Source: Scleromatobacter humisilvae
Lineage (GTDB): Bacteria > Pseudomonadota > Gammaproteobacteria > Burkholderiales > Burkholderiaceae_C
Reading direction: 5' to 3'
Assembly: GCF_023231945.1 (NCBI RefSeq)
Contig: NZ_JAJLJH010000001.1
Coordinates: 744,001-808,000 of the forward strand
DNA: 64,000 nt
This document shows positions 19,247 to 30,048 of this stretch, piece by piece. Both the position numbers and the translations under genes were made by a program. Below the pieces are notes generated by a model, which did no database searches, was not told the DNA's origin, and was given only the letters and a program-made list of their open reading frames with translations. Within the stretch, counting starts at the first letter, position 1. Each line of letters opens with the position of its first letter.

Positions 19247-21055
19247 TCAGTCGTCCACTTGGAGGATGGCGAGGAAAGCTTCCTGAGGCACTTCGACGGA
19301 GCCGATCTGCTTCATGCGCTTCTTGCCCGCCTTTTGTTTTTCGAGCAGCTTCTTCTTGCGGGAAACGTCCCCGCCGTAGCATTTTGCCAGCACGTTCTTG
19401 CGCAGGGCCTTGATGTTCTCGCGGGCGATGATGTTCGCACCGATCGCCGCCTGGATCGCGACGTCGTATTGCTGGCGCGGGATCTGCTCGCGCATCTTCG
19501 CCGCCACGCCGCGGCCGCGGAACTGGCTCTGCGAGCGGTGCACGATCATCGACAGCGGATCGACCTTCTCGCCGTTGATCATGATGTCGACCTTGACGAC
19601 GTCGGCCGCGCGGTATTCCTTGAACTCGTAGTCCATCGATGCGTAGCCGCGCGACACGCTCTTGAGCTTGTCGAAGAAGTCCAGCACGATCTCGGCCAGC
19701 GGCAGTTCGTAGGTGAGCATCACCTGCTTGCCGTGGTAGGCCATGTTCAGCTGCACGCCGCGCTTCTGGTTGCACAGCGTCATGACGACGCCGACGTAAT
19801 CCTGCGGCATGTACAGGTGCACCGTGACGATGGGCTCGCGGATCTCGCGGATGCGGCCCTGGTCGGGCATGCGGCTGGGGTTCTCGACCTCGTTGACCGT
19901 GCCGTCGTTGAGCTCCACCTCGTAGACCACGCTGGGCGCGGTGGTCACCAGGTCCTGGTCGAACTCGCGCTCCAGGCGCTCCTGCACGATCTCCATGTGC
20001 AGCAGGCCCAGGAAGCCGCAGCGGAAGCCGAAGCCGAGCGCCTGCGACACCTCGGGCTCGTAGCGCAGCGAGCTGTCGTTGAGCTTCAACTTCTCCAGCG
20101 CGTCGCGCAGCTGGTCGTACTCGCTCGCCTCGGTCGGATAGAGGCCGGCGAAGACCTGCGGCTGGATCTCCTTGAAGCCGGGCAGCGCCTCGCTGGCCGG
20201 GCCCGCGTTGTTGGGCAGCTTCTTTTCCAGCGTGATGGTGTCGCCGACCTTGGCGGCGGCGAGTTCCTTGATGCCGCAGATCACGAAGCCGACCTCGCCG
20301 GCCAGCAGCGCGTCGCGGTTCTCGCTCTTGGGCGTGAACACGCCGAGGTGCTCGATGCCGTAGACCGAGTCGGTGGCCATCAGGCGGATGCGCTCGCCCT
20401 TGCCGATGCGGCCGTCGACCACGCGCACCAGCATCACGACGCCGACGTAGTTGTCGAACCAGGCGTCGATGATCATCGCGCGCGGCGGCCCGTCGGCGTT
20501 GCCCTTGGGCGCCGGCATGCGCTCGATGACGGCCTCGAGGATGTCGTCGATGCCCATGCCGGTCTTGGCCGAGCACGGGATCGCGCGGGTCGCGTCGATG
20601 CCGATGACGTCCTCGATCTCCGCACGGGCGTTGTCGGGATCGGCGGACGGCAGGTCCATCTTGTTGAGGACGGGCACGACCTCGACGTGGAGCTCGAGCG
20701 CCGTGTAGCAGTTGGCGACGGTCTGCGCCTCGACGCCCTGGCTGGCATCGACCACCAGCAGCGCGCCCTCGCACGCCGACAACGAGCGGCTGACTTCGTA
20801 CGAGAAGTCGACGTGCCCCGGCGTGTCGATCAGGTTGAGGTTGTAGATCTTGCCGTCGCGCGCCGTGTATTGCAGCGCCGCGGTCTGCGCCTTGATCGTG
20901 ATGCCGCGCTCGCGCTCGAGGTCCATCGAATCGAGCACCTGTGCTTCCATCTCGCGGTCCGACAGGCCGCCGCAACGCTGGATGATCCGGTCGGCCAGCG
21001 TGCTCTTGCCGTGGTCGATGTGGGCAATGATCGAGAAGTTTCTGATGTGATCCAT
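19247..21055 (-). CDS. lepA: Elongation factor 4 (LepA)
   Basis: Ribosome-associated GTPase related to EF-G that acts in initiation/ribosome biogenesis and back-translocation. The start [19 protein letters not shown] at 21055 gives 602 residues against 599 in E. coli; the nine extra in-frame codons upstream are not used. G1 is AHIDHGKST, followed by G3 DTPGHVDF and G4 NKMD. The C-terminal LepA-specific domain ends with the basic [25 protein letters not shown]. It is first gene of the long minus-strand block ending in nagZ. Confidence 0.97.
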   Translation of the reverse strand: MDHIRNFSIIAHIDHGKSTLADRIIQRCGGLSDREMEAQVLDSMDLERERGITIKAQTAALQYTARDGKIYNLNLIDTPGHVDFSYEVSRSLSACEGALLVVDASQGVEAQTVANCYTALELHVEVVPVLNKMDLPSADPDNARAEIEDVIGIDATRAIPCSAKTGMGIDDILEAVIERMPAPKGNADGPPRAMIIDAWFDNYVGVVMLVRVVDGRIGKGERIRLMATDSVYGIEHLGVFTPKSENRDALLAGEVGFVICGIKELAAAKVGDTITLEKKLPNNAGPASEALPGFKEIQPQVFAGLYPTEASEYDQLRDALEKLKLNDSSLRYEPEVSQALGFGFRCGFLGLLHMEIVQERLEREFDQDLVTTAPSVVYEVELNDGTVNEVENPSRMPDQGRIREIREPIVTVHLYMPQDYVGVVMTLCNQKRGVQLNMAYHGKQVMLTYELPLAEIVLDFFDKLKSVSRGYASMDYEFKEYRAADVVKVDIMINGEKVDPLSMIVHRSQSQFRGRGVAAKMREQIPRQQYDVAIQAAIGANIIARENIKALRKNVLAKCYGGDVSRKKKLLEKQKAGKKRMKQIGSVEVPQEAFLAILQVDD

Positions 21056-21114
21056 GAGGGTCGTTCGAACGGTCAGGCGCAAGGTTCTTGACGCGCTTGC
21101 CGTGTCGTCGCGGA

Positions 21115-21137
21115 CTCGCGGCAGGGGGTGCCGCGAG
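21115..21137 (-). promoter_or_regulatory. Perfect stem-loop in lepA leader
   Basis: CTCGCGGCA and TGCCGCGAG form a perfect 9-bp stem with a five-base loop, 60 bases before the lepA ATG. There is no U-run, so it is unlikely to terminate. It could shape the 5' end of the lepA transcript. Confidence 0.35.
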
Positions 21138-21173
21138 GGGCCCTGAAAAGCTTCAATGGCCCTGCGTCGAGAC

Positions 21174-21208
21174 TAAAAAAAAGGCACGTCCAAAGAGAGA
21201 CGCGCCTT
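21174..21208 (-). terminator. Strong rho-independent terminator upstream of lepA
   Basis: On the minus strand, AAGGCGCGTC and GACGTGCCTT form a 10-bp stem (one G-U) with an 8-base loop, followed by eight to nine T residues. It stops transcription coming from higher coordinates before it enters lepA. The only evident upstream gene on that strand is tRNA-Arg, whose 3' end is about 465 bases away. So either the tRNA transcript is long or a small RNA or short gene lies between. Confidence 0.8.
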
Positions 21209-21334
21209 CCAACAAAATCGTATGGCAACTGCTTGTTGGGCTTTCATTGTAGCCAAAAGCACCCCGGTGGAAACCGCGTCTTTGCTGGGTTTTTGTGGCG
21301 TTGCACGTCTCCAACATGAAAATTCGTCCACAAG

Positions 21335-21343
21335 TTATGCACA
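21335..21343 (+). promoter_or_regulatory. DnaA box TTATGCACA in a small cluster
   Basis: TTATGCACA fits the DnaA-box consensus TTATNCACA exactly. Nearby are TTGTCCACA on the minus strand (21361-21369, one mismatch), TCGTCCACA (21324-21332, two) and TTGTCCACG on the minus strand (21453-21461, two). No dnaA, dnaN or parAB is nearby, so this is not evidently the replication origin. Confidence 0.4.
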
Positions 21344-21469
21344 GGCCTGGGTGCATCGTTTGTGGACAAGTTGGAGGCCTGCGGAAGTCCCTAGGAACAC
21401 CGCGTCAACCCAGCGATTTCAAGGCCAATTGTACCGTTTCGGCGATGCCGGCCGTGGACAAATGTTGGG

Positions 21470-21491
21470 CAAGTGGGCGGACGCCCACTTG
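21470..21491. repeat. 10-bp perfect inverted repeat
   Basis: CAAGTGGGCG and CGCCCACTTG are separated by two bases. The near-palindrome could be an operator for a dimeric regulator; the two-base centre is too small for an ideal hairpin. Confidence 0.4.
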
Positions 21492-21672
21492 TGAGGTTTC
21501 CAGCTCGGCCGCACCGGGCCCCTTGCCATTGTTCGCCAAGCGCACAAGGCTCCTGCCAGATGAAAAGACCCGTCGGCCCACTCGGCTGTCAGGGCATTTC
21601 AAGGGCAACTCGCACGGAACTTGCAGCGGAGCCGTGAACTCTGAACGCCCAGATGCCGATAAACAGGCAAGC

Positions 21673-21748
21673 TGGTGCGGCTGGCAGGAATCGAACCTGC
21701 GACCCTCTCCTTAGGAGGGAGATGCTCTATCCACTGAGCTACAGCCGC
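21673..21748 (-). tRNA. tRNA-Arg (anticodon CCU)
   Basis: A complete 76-base tRNA read on the minus strand. The acceptor GCGGCTG pairs perfectly with CAGCCGC, the D stem is GCTC/GAGC, and the anticodon stem is TCTCC/GGAGA with loop CTCCTAA (anticodon CCT, decoding AGG). The T stem is GCAGG/CCTGC with the TTCGATT loop, and the 3' ACCA is encoded. AGG is a rare arginine codon in such GC-rich genomes. Small tRNA genes of this kind are common integration sites, but no integrase or duplicated end is seen. Confidence 0.97.
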
Positions 21749-21877
21749 GCAGTGAGCCAGTGTATCAAGGGCGGCGGCCCGAGCCGGACGAGGACGCGGG
21801 GTCCACGGCTTGCCGATGCCCGAGAAATTGCACGAGTTTCAGGCATGCGGGAACGCGCTCTACAGGAGCCGCAGTTC

Positions 21878-21883
21878 TATACT
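21878..21883 (+). promoter_or_regulatory. Possible -10 element upstream of ctpA
   Basis: TATACT (5 of 6 to the -10 consensus) lies about 66 bases before the ctpA start. No good -35 box is spaced correctly, so this is a weak call. Confidence 0.25.
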
Positions 21884-21949
21884 TACAGCCGTACGACGTC
21901 GCCATGGTGACGACGCCGGTACGTCGTTGGAATCGGGGCGAAGACAGAC

Positions 21950-23386
21950 ATGGGTTCGAAATTCAAGGTGGCGGGGCTGCTGGCCCTCGGCGCGGTCGCC
22001 GGCGCATTGACGACGATGCAGCTGCAGGCCACCGCGCGCAATTCGCTCGCATCGCTGCCGCTCGAGGACATCCAGCGCCTGACCGACGTGTTCGAACGCA
22101 TCAAGGCCGACTACGTCGAACCGGTGGACGAGAAGAAGCTGATTTCGGATGCCATCACCGGCATGGTCGCCGGCCTCGATCCGCATTCGCAGTACTTCGA
22201 CAAGAAGTCGTACAAGGAATTCCGGGAAGGCACGTCGGGCCGCTTCGTCGGCGTGGGCATCGAGATCGGCATGGAGGACGGCCTGGTCAAGATCGTCTCG
22301 CCGATCGAGGGCTCGCCCGCCTTCCGCGCCGGCCTGAAGCCGAACGACCTCATCACCAAGATCGACGACACGCAGGTCAAGGGCCTGACGATGGACCAGG
22401 CCGTGAAGAAGATGCGCGGCGACCCGGGCTCCAAGGTGATGCTGACCATCTTCCGCAAGGAAGACAGCCGCACGTTCCCGGTGACGATCACGCGCGAGGA
22501 AATCCACGTGCAGAGCGTCAAGGCCAAGGACATCGACGGCTACGCCTGGGTGCGCGTCAACCAGTTCCAGGACCGCACGGTGGAAGACTTCGCCGCCAAG
22601 GTCGAGGACATGTACAAGAAGGATCCGAAGATCAAGGGCTTCGTGCTCGACCTGCGCAACGACCCGGGCGGCCTGCTCGAGGGCGCCGTGGGCATCGCGT
22701 CGGCCTTCCTGCCGGCCGAATCGGTGGTGGTCAAGACCAACGGCCAGATCAGCGAGTCCAAGCAGACCTTCAAGGCCGATCCCGACGACTACCTGCGCCG
22801 CGGCGGCAGCGACCCGCTCAAGCGCCTGCCCGCGGCCATCAAGACGGTGCCGCTGGTGGTGCTGATCAACGAAGGCTCGGCGTCGGCCAGCGAGATCGTC
22901 GCCGGCGCGCTGCAGGACTACCACCGCGGCACGCTGATGGGCGCGCAGTCGTTCGGCAAGGGCTCGGTGCAGACCGTGATGCCGCTGCCGGGCGACACCG
23001 CCGTCAAGATCACCACGGCGCGCTACTACACGCCGAGCGGCCGCTCGATCCAGGCCAAGGGCATCGTGCCCGAGGTGTGGCTCGACGAGACCGCCGACGG
23101 CAACGTCTACTCCGCGCTGCGCACCCGCGAGGCCGACCTGGACAAGCACCTGATCAACGGCGACGAGAAGAAGGACGCGGAGCGCGAGAAGGAGCGCGAC
23201 GAACAGCGCACCAAGCTCGAGGCCGAGCTGGCCAAGAACAACAACAAGCCGCTCAAGCCGCTGCCGGAATTCGGCTCGGCGGAAGACTTCCAGCTGAACC
23301 AGGCACTCAACCGCCTGCGCGGCCAGCCGGTGATGGTCAGCAAGACCGCCACGGAACGCAAGCCCGAAGACACCGCGACGCAGTGA
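21950..23386 (+). CDS. ctpA: Carboxy-terminal processing protease (S41)
   Basis: Periplasmic serine protease of the C-terminal processing family that trims or degrades envelope proteins. The 478 residues have an N-terminal signal/anchor (about 6-25), a PDZ domain (about 90-180, with GRFVGVGIEI) and the S41 catalytic domain. The dyad is S312 in EGSASASE and K337 in SFGKGSVQ, 25 residues apart as in E. coli Prc. The C-terminus is a charged Lys/Glu-rich tail. A MoeB-like gene follows after 70 bases. Confidence 0.95.
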   Translation: MGSKFKVAGLLALGAVAGALTTMQLQATARNSLASLPLEDIQRLTDVFERIKADYVEPVDEKKLISDAITGMVAGLDPHSQYFDKKSYKEFREGTSGRFVGVGIEIGMEDGLVKIVSPIEGSPAFRAGLKPNDLITKIDDTQVKGLTMDQAVKKMRGDPGSKVMLTIFRKEDSRTFPVTITREEIHVQSVKAKDIDGYAWVRVNQFQDRTVEDFAAKVEDMYKKDPKIKGFVLDLRNDPGGLLEGAVGIASAFLPAESVVVKTNGQISESKQTFKADPDDYLRRGGSDPLKRLPAAIKTVPLVVLINEGSASASEIVAGALQDYHRGTLMGAQSFGKGSVQTVMPLPGDTAVKITTARYYTPSGRSIQAKGIVPEVWLDETADGNVYSALRTREADLDKHLINGDEKKDAEREKERDEQRTKLEAELAKNNNKPLKPLPEFGSAEDFQLNQALNRLRGQPVMVSKTATERKPEDTATQ

Positions 23387-23456
23387 TGCTGCGTCGACGC
23401 CGGCCAAGGGGCGCGTTCGCGCGCACCTCGCCGGCGTTGTCGTTTGCGGACGCGCC

Positions 23457-24215
23457 ATGACCGACGACGACCTGCTGCGCTACTCGCGCCACATCCTGCT
23501 CGACGAGATCGGCATCGAGGGGCAGCAGCGCATCCGCGACGCGCGCGCCCTCGTGATCGGCGCCGGCGGGCTCGGCTCGCCGGTGGCGCTCTATCTCGGC
23601 AGCGCCGGCATCGGGCGGCTCACGCTCGTCGACGACGACGTGGTCGACCTGACCAACCTGCAGCGCCAGATCGCGCATACCCATGACCGTATCGACCAAT
23701 TGAAGGTCGAGTCGGCGCGCGCGGCCGTGCTGGCGATCGCACCCGATCTCGACGTCGTCGCGATCGCACGGCGTGTCGACGCCGCGGCGCTGTCCGGGCT
23801 GGTGGCCGACGCGGACGTCGTGCTCGACTGCAGCGACAACTTCGCCACGCGCCAGGCCGTCAACGCCGCGTGCGTCGCGGCGCGGGTGCCGCTGGTGGCG
23901 GGCGCGGCGATCTCGTTCGACGGCCAGTTGTCCGTCTGGGACACGCGCGACCCCGAGTCGCCCTGCTACGCCTGCGTCTTCCCGCCCGCGAGCGCGCCGC
24001 CCGAGGTGCGCTGCGCGACGATGGGCGTGTTCGCGCCGCTGGTGGGCATCGTCGGCTCGATGCAGGCCGCGGAGGCGCTGAAGCTCGTCGCGGGCATCGG
24101 CACGTCGCTCGCCGGCCGGCTGCAGATGCTGGACGCGCGCGACATGGGCTGGACGACCATCCGCGTCGCGCGCGACCTCGCGTGCCCGGTGTGCGCGTCG
24201 CGCCCGCGCGCGTGA
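23457..24215 (+). CDS. MoeB/ThiF-type E1-like adenylyltransferase
   Basis: Adenylates the C-terminal glycine of a ubiquitin-like sulfur carrier (MoaD or ThiS) for molybdopterin or thiamine synthesis. The N-terminus is the family block LLRYSRHILLDEIGIEGQQ, then the ATP-binding GAGGLGSP. The catalytic/zinc region has two CxxC pairs (CYAC near 165 and CPVC near the end). The length of 252 fits MoeB without a rhodanese domain. The gene stands alone with ctpA, a common pairing in Burkholderiales, so whether it serves MoaD or ThiS cannot be decided. Confidence 0.9.
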   Translation: MTDDDLLRYSRHILLDEIGIEGQQRIRDARALVIGAGGLGSPVALYLGSAGIGRLTLVDDDVVDLTNLQRQIAHTHDRIDQLKVESARAAVLAIAPDLDVVAIARRVDAAALSGLVADADVVLDCSDNFATRQAVNAACVAARVPLVAGAAISFDGQLSVWDTRDPESPCYACVFPPASAPPEVRCATMGVFAPLVGIVGSMQAAEALKLVAGIGTSLAGRLQMLDARDMGWTTIRVARDLACPVCASRPRA

Positions 24216-24252
24216 CGCGTCCGCGCAGGATCGCTGCGTTAAGCTGCCGGCC

Positions 24253-25152
24253 ATGAAGCATCGCCCCTTGAAAGCACGCAACTTCCGCAGCGCCGGCGAA
24301 GACGCCGCCAAGACCAAGCCGCCCTCGTTGTACGACGGCCCCGGCAGCGCCTACCACCTCGCGTTCACCGACATCGACTTCCTGCTGCAGGAGGAACTGC
24401 GCCCGGTGCGCGTGCAGCTCGAGCTGATGAAGCCGGAGATGGTGCAGGCCAGGCTGGGCATCGAGTCGACCATCGTGCTGTTCGGCAGCGCGCGCATCAA
24501 GCCGCCCGAGGTCGCGCAGGAGCTGCTGGCCGCGGCGCGCAAGAGCGGCGACGCGCTCGCGATCAGGCGCGCCGAGAGCGCCGTCGCGATGAGCCAGCAC
24601 TACGTCGAGGCGCGCCGCTTCGCCGCGATGGTCACGACGGGCACGCGCCATCTCGCGACGCCCATCCACGTGGTCACCGGCGGCGGGCCCGGCATCATGG
24701 AGGCCGGCAACCGCGGCGCGTTCGAGTCGGGCGGCAAGAGCATCGGGCTGAACATCGTGCTGCCGCACGAGCAGCAGCCCAACCCGTACATCACGCCGGA
24801 GCTGTGCTTCCAGTTCCACTACTTCGCGCTGCGCAAGATGCACTTCCTGATGCGCGCCGTCGCGCTCGCGTGCTTCCCAGGCGGCTTCGGCACGCTCGAC
24901 GAGCTGTTCGAGGTGCTCACGCTGATCCAGACCGGCAAGTCGCGCGCACGGCCCATCCTGCTGTTCGGCGCGGCGTTCTGGAAGCGCCTGATCGACTTCG
25001 ACCTGCTCATCGAGACCGGCATGATCGCGCCCGACGACGTGCACCTGTTCAAGTTCGTCGAGACCGCCGAGGAGGGCTGGGCCGCGCTCAAGGGCGCCTA
25101 CGGTTTCGAAGGCATCGCCTCCGCGCCGACGGAAGCCGCCGGCGAGCTTTGA
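24253..25152 (+). CDS. LOG-family protein (TIGR00730 type)
   Basis: A Rossmann-fold protein of the LOG family, long misnamed lysine decarboxylase. Characterised members release cytokinin bases by cleaving nucleoside 5'-monophosphates. The hallmark PGGFGTLDEL is present, with GGGPGIMEAGNRGA before it. At 299 residues it is longer than plant LOG (about 215), having an N-terminal extension of about 70 residues (SAYHLAFTDIDFLLQEELRPVR) typical of the long bacterial subgroup. The role in bacteria is unclear. The start is ATG 24253. Confidence 0.85.
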   Translation: MKHRPLKARNFRSAGEDAAKTKPPSLYDGPGSAYHLAFTDIDFLLQEELRPVRVQLELMKPEMVQARLGIESTIVLFGSARIKPPEVAQELLAAARKSGDALAIRRAESAVAMSQHYVEARRFAAMVTTGTRHLATPIHVVTGGGPGIMEAGNRGAFESGGKSIGLNIVLPHEQQPNPYITPELCFQFHYFALRKMHFLMRAVALACFPGGFGTLDELFEVLTLIQTGKSRARPILLFGAAFWKRLIDFDLLIETGMIAPDDVHLFKFVETAEEGWAALKGAYGFEGIASAPTEAAGEL

Positions 25153-25211
25153 TCGGCCGAACCGCCTCCAACTCGAATCATTCGCACCTGCTCCCGACGG
25201 ACAATCACGCC

Positions 25212-26123
25212 ATGACCAAAGTTTCCCTGATCGGCGCGCCGACCGACATCGGCGCAGGCGCCCGCGGCGCCAGCATGGGCCCCGAAGCGATGCGCGTCGC
25301 GCAGATCGGCCCGACGCTCGAGGCGCACGGCATCGAGGTGTTCGACCGCGGCAACCTGCAAGGGCCGCCCAACCCGTGGCTGCCGCCGGTCGACGGCTTC
25401 CGCCACCTGCACGAGGTCGCGGCCTGGAACAACGCCGTGCACGAGGCGGTGCATGCCGAGCTGAAGCTGGGGCACCTGCCCATCCTGCTGGGCGGCGACC
25501 ACTGCCTGGGCATCGGCTCGATCAGCGCCGTCGCGCGCCATTGCCGCGAGACCGGCAAGAAGCTGCGCATCCTCTGGCTGGACGCGCACGCCGACTTCAA
25601 CACCGCCGTCCTCACGCCCAGCGGCAACATCCACGGCATGCCCGTCGCCTGCCTGTGCGGCCACGGCCCGCAGGAGCTGATCGAGATCGGCGGCAAGGTG
25701 CCGGCGATCAGCCCGAAGTGGATCCGCCAGATCGGCATCCGCAGCGTCGACGCGGGCGAGAAGAAGTTCGTCCACGAGATGGGCCTCGAGGTGTTCGACA
25801 TGCGCTACATCGACGAGATGGGCATGCGCCACGCAATGGAGCTGGCGCTGGCCACGCTCGACGAGAACACGCACCTGCACGTCAGCTTCGACGTCGACTT
25901 CCTCGACCCGCAGATCGCCCCCGGCGTCGGCACCGTCATCCCCGGCGGCCCGACCTACCGCGAGGCGCAGCTGTGCATGGAGATGATCGCCGACACGGGC
26001 CGCCTCGCGTCGCTGGACGTCATGGAGCTGAACCCCGCGCTCGACGTGCGCAACCAGACGGCCGTGCTGGCCGTCGACCTGATCGAGAGCCTGTTCGGCA
26101 AATCGACGCTGATGCGCAAATAG
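25212..26123 (+). CDS. rocF: Arginase
   Basis: Hydrolyses L-arginine to ornithine and urea with a binuclear manganese centre. All metal-binding blocks are visible: GGDHCLGIGS, DAHADFN and SFDVDFLDP, with the substrate-facing SGNIHGMPVA between them. The 303 residues match the arginase length and group better with arginase than agmatinase because of the DAHADFNT-PSGNIHGMP arrangement. The start is ATG 25212. No arginine permease or ornithine enzyme is adjacent. Confidence 0.93.
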   Translation: MTKVSLIGAPTDIGAGARGASMGPEAMRVAQIGPTLEAHGIEVFDRGNLQGPPNPWLPPVDGFRHLHEVAAWNNAVHEAVHAELKLGHLPILLGGDHCLGIGSISAVARHCRETGKKLRILWLDAHADFNTAVLTPSGNIHGMPVACLCGHGPQELIEIGGKVPAISPKWIRQIGIRSVDAGEKKFVHEMGLEVFDMRYIDEMGMRHAMELALATLDENTHLHVSFDVDFLDPQIAPGVGTVIPGGPTYREAQLCMEMIADTGRLASLDVMELNPALDVRNQTAVLAVDLIESLFGKSTLMRK

Positions 26124-26138
26124 TCCCGCAAGCGCGTC

Positions 26139-26165
26139 GAAAGAGACCGCGCACCGCGCCGATAT
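26139..26165 (+). promoter_or_regulatory. Sigma-28 (FliA)-like promoter of the binding-protein gene
   Basis: GAAAGAGA, 11 bases, GCCGATAT. The -10 box matches 7 of 8 bases of GCCGATAA and the spacing is exact. The -35 keeps the AAAG core. The predicted transcript starts about 37 bases before the ATG at 26210 and after the arginase stop at 26123, so it would be private to the binding-protein gene. Confidence 0.5.
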
Positions 26166-26209
26166 CCTGTCGCATACTGGTCATCGGACTTTGCCGGGGA
26201 TCGACGGGA

Positions 26210-27823
26210 ATGACTCTGCTGCGCGGGCTGAAGGCACTGGCCCCGAAGGCCGCGCGATCGCTCGCGCTGGCCCTGGCCGTCGCCCTGCCCGGCGCGCACG
26301 CCGCCGCGCTGCGCATCGCGAGCGCGTTCGATCCGCAGACGATGGATCCGCACAGCCTCGCGCTGCAGTACCACACGCGCGTCGCGTTCCAGATCTACGA
26401 GTCGCTGGTCGGGCGCGACCAGAACTACCGCCTGGTACCGGTGCTGGCCACCAGCTGGACGCAGACCGACCCGCTCACGTGGCGCTTCAAGCTGCGCCCC
26501 GACGTCCGCTTCCATGACGGCAGCCCGTTCACCGCCGAGGACGCGGTGTTCTCCTTCCAGCGCGCGCTGGCGCCGCCGTCGCAGCGCCAGTTCGTGCTCA
26601 AGGGCGTCAAGCGCGTGCGCATGGTGGATCCGCTCACCATCGACTTCGAGCTCGCCGCGCCCGACGCGTCGCTGCCGCAGAAGCTGGTGCTGGTGGCGAT
26701 GATGAGCAAGCGCTGGTCGCAGGCGCACCACGTCGAGCGCGCGCAGGACTACAACGCGCGCCAGGAGACCTTCGCCGTGCGCAACGCCAACGGCACCGGC
26801 GCCTACCAGCTGGAACGCTACGAGCCCGACATCCGCACCACGCTGAAGGCGTTCCCGCAGTGGTGGAATCGCAGGAGCCCCGACAACGGCAACGTCGACA
26901 GCCTGAGCTTCGTCACCATCCGCTCCGACGCCACCCGGCTCGCCGCGCTGCAGTCCGGCGAGGTCGACCTCGTGCTCGATCCGCCGTACCAGGACGTCGA
27001 GCAGCTGCGCCACGACCCCGCGATCGCCGTCACGCAGGTCGGCGACATCGCCACCGACTACCTCGCCTTCGACCAGGCCAGCGCCGCGCTGCCGGGGGTC
27101 GCGCCGGGGCCCGACGGCAAGCCGCGCAACCCGTTCAAGGACCTGCGCGTGCGTCGGGCGGTGTACCAGGCCATCAACATCGACCTCGTGATCCAGAAGG
27201 TGCTCAAGGGACTCGCCACGCCCACCGGCGACCTGCTGTCGCCGGAGTTCGACGCGCCGGTGGCCGTCAACGGCCCGCGCCTGCGCTTCGATCCGGTGCA
27301 CGCGCGCGAGCTGCTGCGCGATGCCGGGTATGCCGACGGCTTCGACCTGACGATGGACTGCGTCAACGTCGCATTCCGCGAGCACGTGTGCCAGGCGATC
27401 GCGGCGATGCTGACGCAGGTGGGCATCCGCACCACGCTGCGCACCTCGCCGAGCACGCAGTTCTTCCCCATGATCACGCAGGGCAAGGTGAGCCTGGCGG
27501 AATTCGGCTTCACGGGCACGTCGGAGGACGCGTGGCAAAGCCTCAACGGACTGCTGCACACATGGGACAGCAACGGCGGAGGCACCTTCAACGCCGGCCG
27601 CTACTCCAATCCGCGGCTCGACGCGCTGATCGACGCCGTGCGCACCGAAGGCAACCCTGACAAGCGCCGCGTGCTGGTGGCCACCGCCTTGAAGCTGGCC
27701 GGCGACGACGTCGTCTACGTGCCGCTGTACCGGCGCACGCTGAGCTGGGTGATGCAGAAAAAAGTGCATGTCGTGATGCTGCCCGACGACACCATCCCGG
27801 TGCGCTGGGCCAGCGTCCGGTAA
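26210..27823 (+). CDS. Orphan peptide/nickel-type ABC substrate-binding protein (SBP family 5)
   Basis: A periplasmic solute-binding protein of 537 residues in the DppA/OppA/NikA class. The signal peptide (about 1-30, ending in AHAAA) is followed by the family opening LRIASAFDPQTMDPHSLALQYHTRVAFQIYESLV and the SBP_bac_5 fold up to PLYRRTLSWVMQKKVHV. No permease or ATPase genes accompany it, although these normally sit in the same operon. It has its own sigma-28-like promoter, so a role delivering ligand to a chemoreceptor is possible (inference). A ligand cannot be deduced. Confidence 0.88.
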   Translation: MTLLRGLKALAPKAARSLALALAVALPGAHAAALRIASAFDPQTMDPHSLALQYHTRVAFQIYESLVGRDQNYRLVPVLATSWTQTDPLTWRFKLRPDVRFHDGSPFTAEDAVFSFQRALAPPSQRQFVLKGVKRVRMVDPLTIDFELAAPDASLPQKLVLVAMMSKRWSQAHHVERAQDYNARQETFAVRNANGTGAYQLERYEPDIRTTLKAFPQWWNRRSPDNGNVDSLSFVTIRSDATRLAALQSGEVDLVLDPPYQDVEQLRHDPAIAVTQVGDIATDYLAFDQASAALPGVAPGPDGKPRNPFKDLRVRRAVYQAINIDLVIQKVLKGLATPTGDLLSPEFDAPVAVNGPRLRFDPVHARELLRDAGYADGFDLTMDCVNVAFREHVCQAIAAMLTQVGIRTTLRTSPSTQFFPMITQGKVSLAEFGFTGTSEDAWQSLNGLLHTWDSNGGGTFNAGRYSNPRLDALIDAVRTEGNPDKRRVLVATALKLAGDDVVYVPLYRRTLSWVMQKKVHVVMLPDDTIPVRWASVR

Positions 27824-27992
27824 CAGGCGGGCCGCGGGAGCGGTTCGCGGTTCGCATCTGCGCGCGTTTTTGGACGCGCCGCGTGACGAATTTCTCGCAC
27901 AGGTGTGACACGATGTACGAACGTTCAGCCCGGGTACGCCGCCTGCCCAACGAGCTGGACCGTAGGACCTTTCCTGCGCACCAGAAAGGCCC

Positions 27993-30035
<2,043 letters not shown>

Positions 30036-30048
30036 CGCGGGCGGGCCT

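Larger units (their letters stand above)
21209..21672 (-). other. Intergenic zone with DnaA-box-like sites, possible small RNA
   Basis: These 464 bases between the terminator and tRNA-Arg contain no recognisable protein. The best minus-strand frame, 21405-21608, encodes 67 residues of no known family. The GC content is visibly lower than in neighbouring genes. Within it are four DnaA-box-like sequences (21324-21461) and a 10-bp inverted repeat at 21470-21491. It does not look like tmRNA, RNase P RNA, 6S RNA or 4.5S RNA. Confidence 0.4.

Noticed and set aside
21655-21662. A perfect GCCGATAA (sigma-28 -10 box) on the plus strand
   Set aside because: The eight bases at the correct -35 position (GAACTCTG) do not resemble the consensus. 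Transcription would start just before and run antisense through tRNA-Arg; no target gene fits.
21673-21748. tRNA-Arg as an integration site for a genomic island
   Set aside because: No integrase, no duplicated tRNA 3' end within the window, and the genes on both sides are ordinary chromosome.
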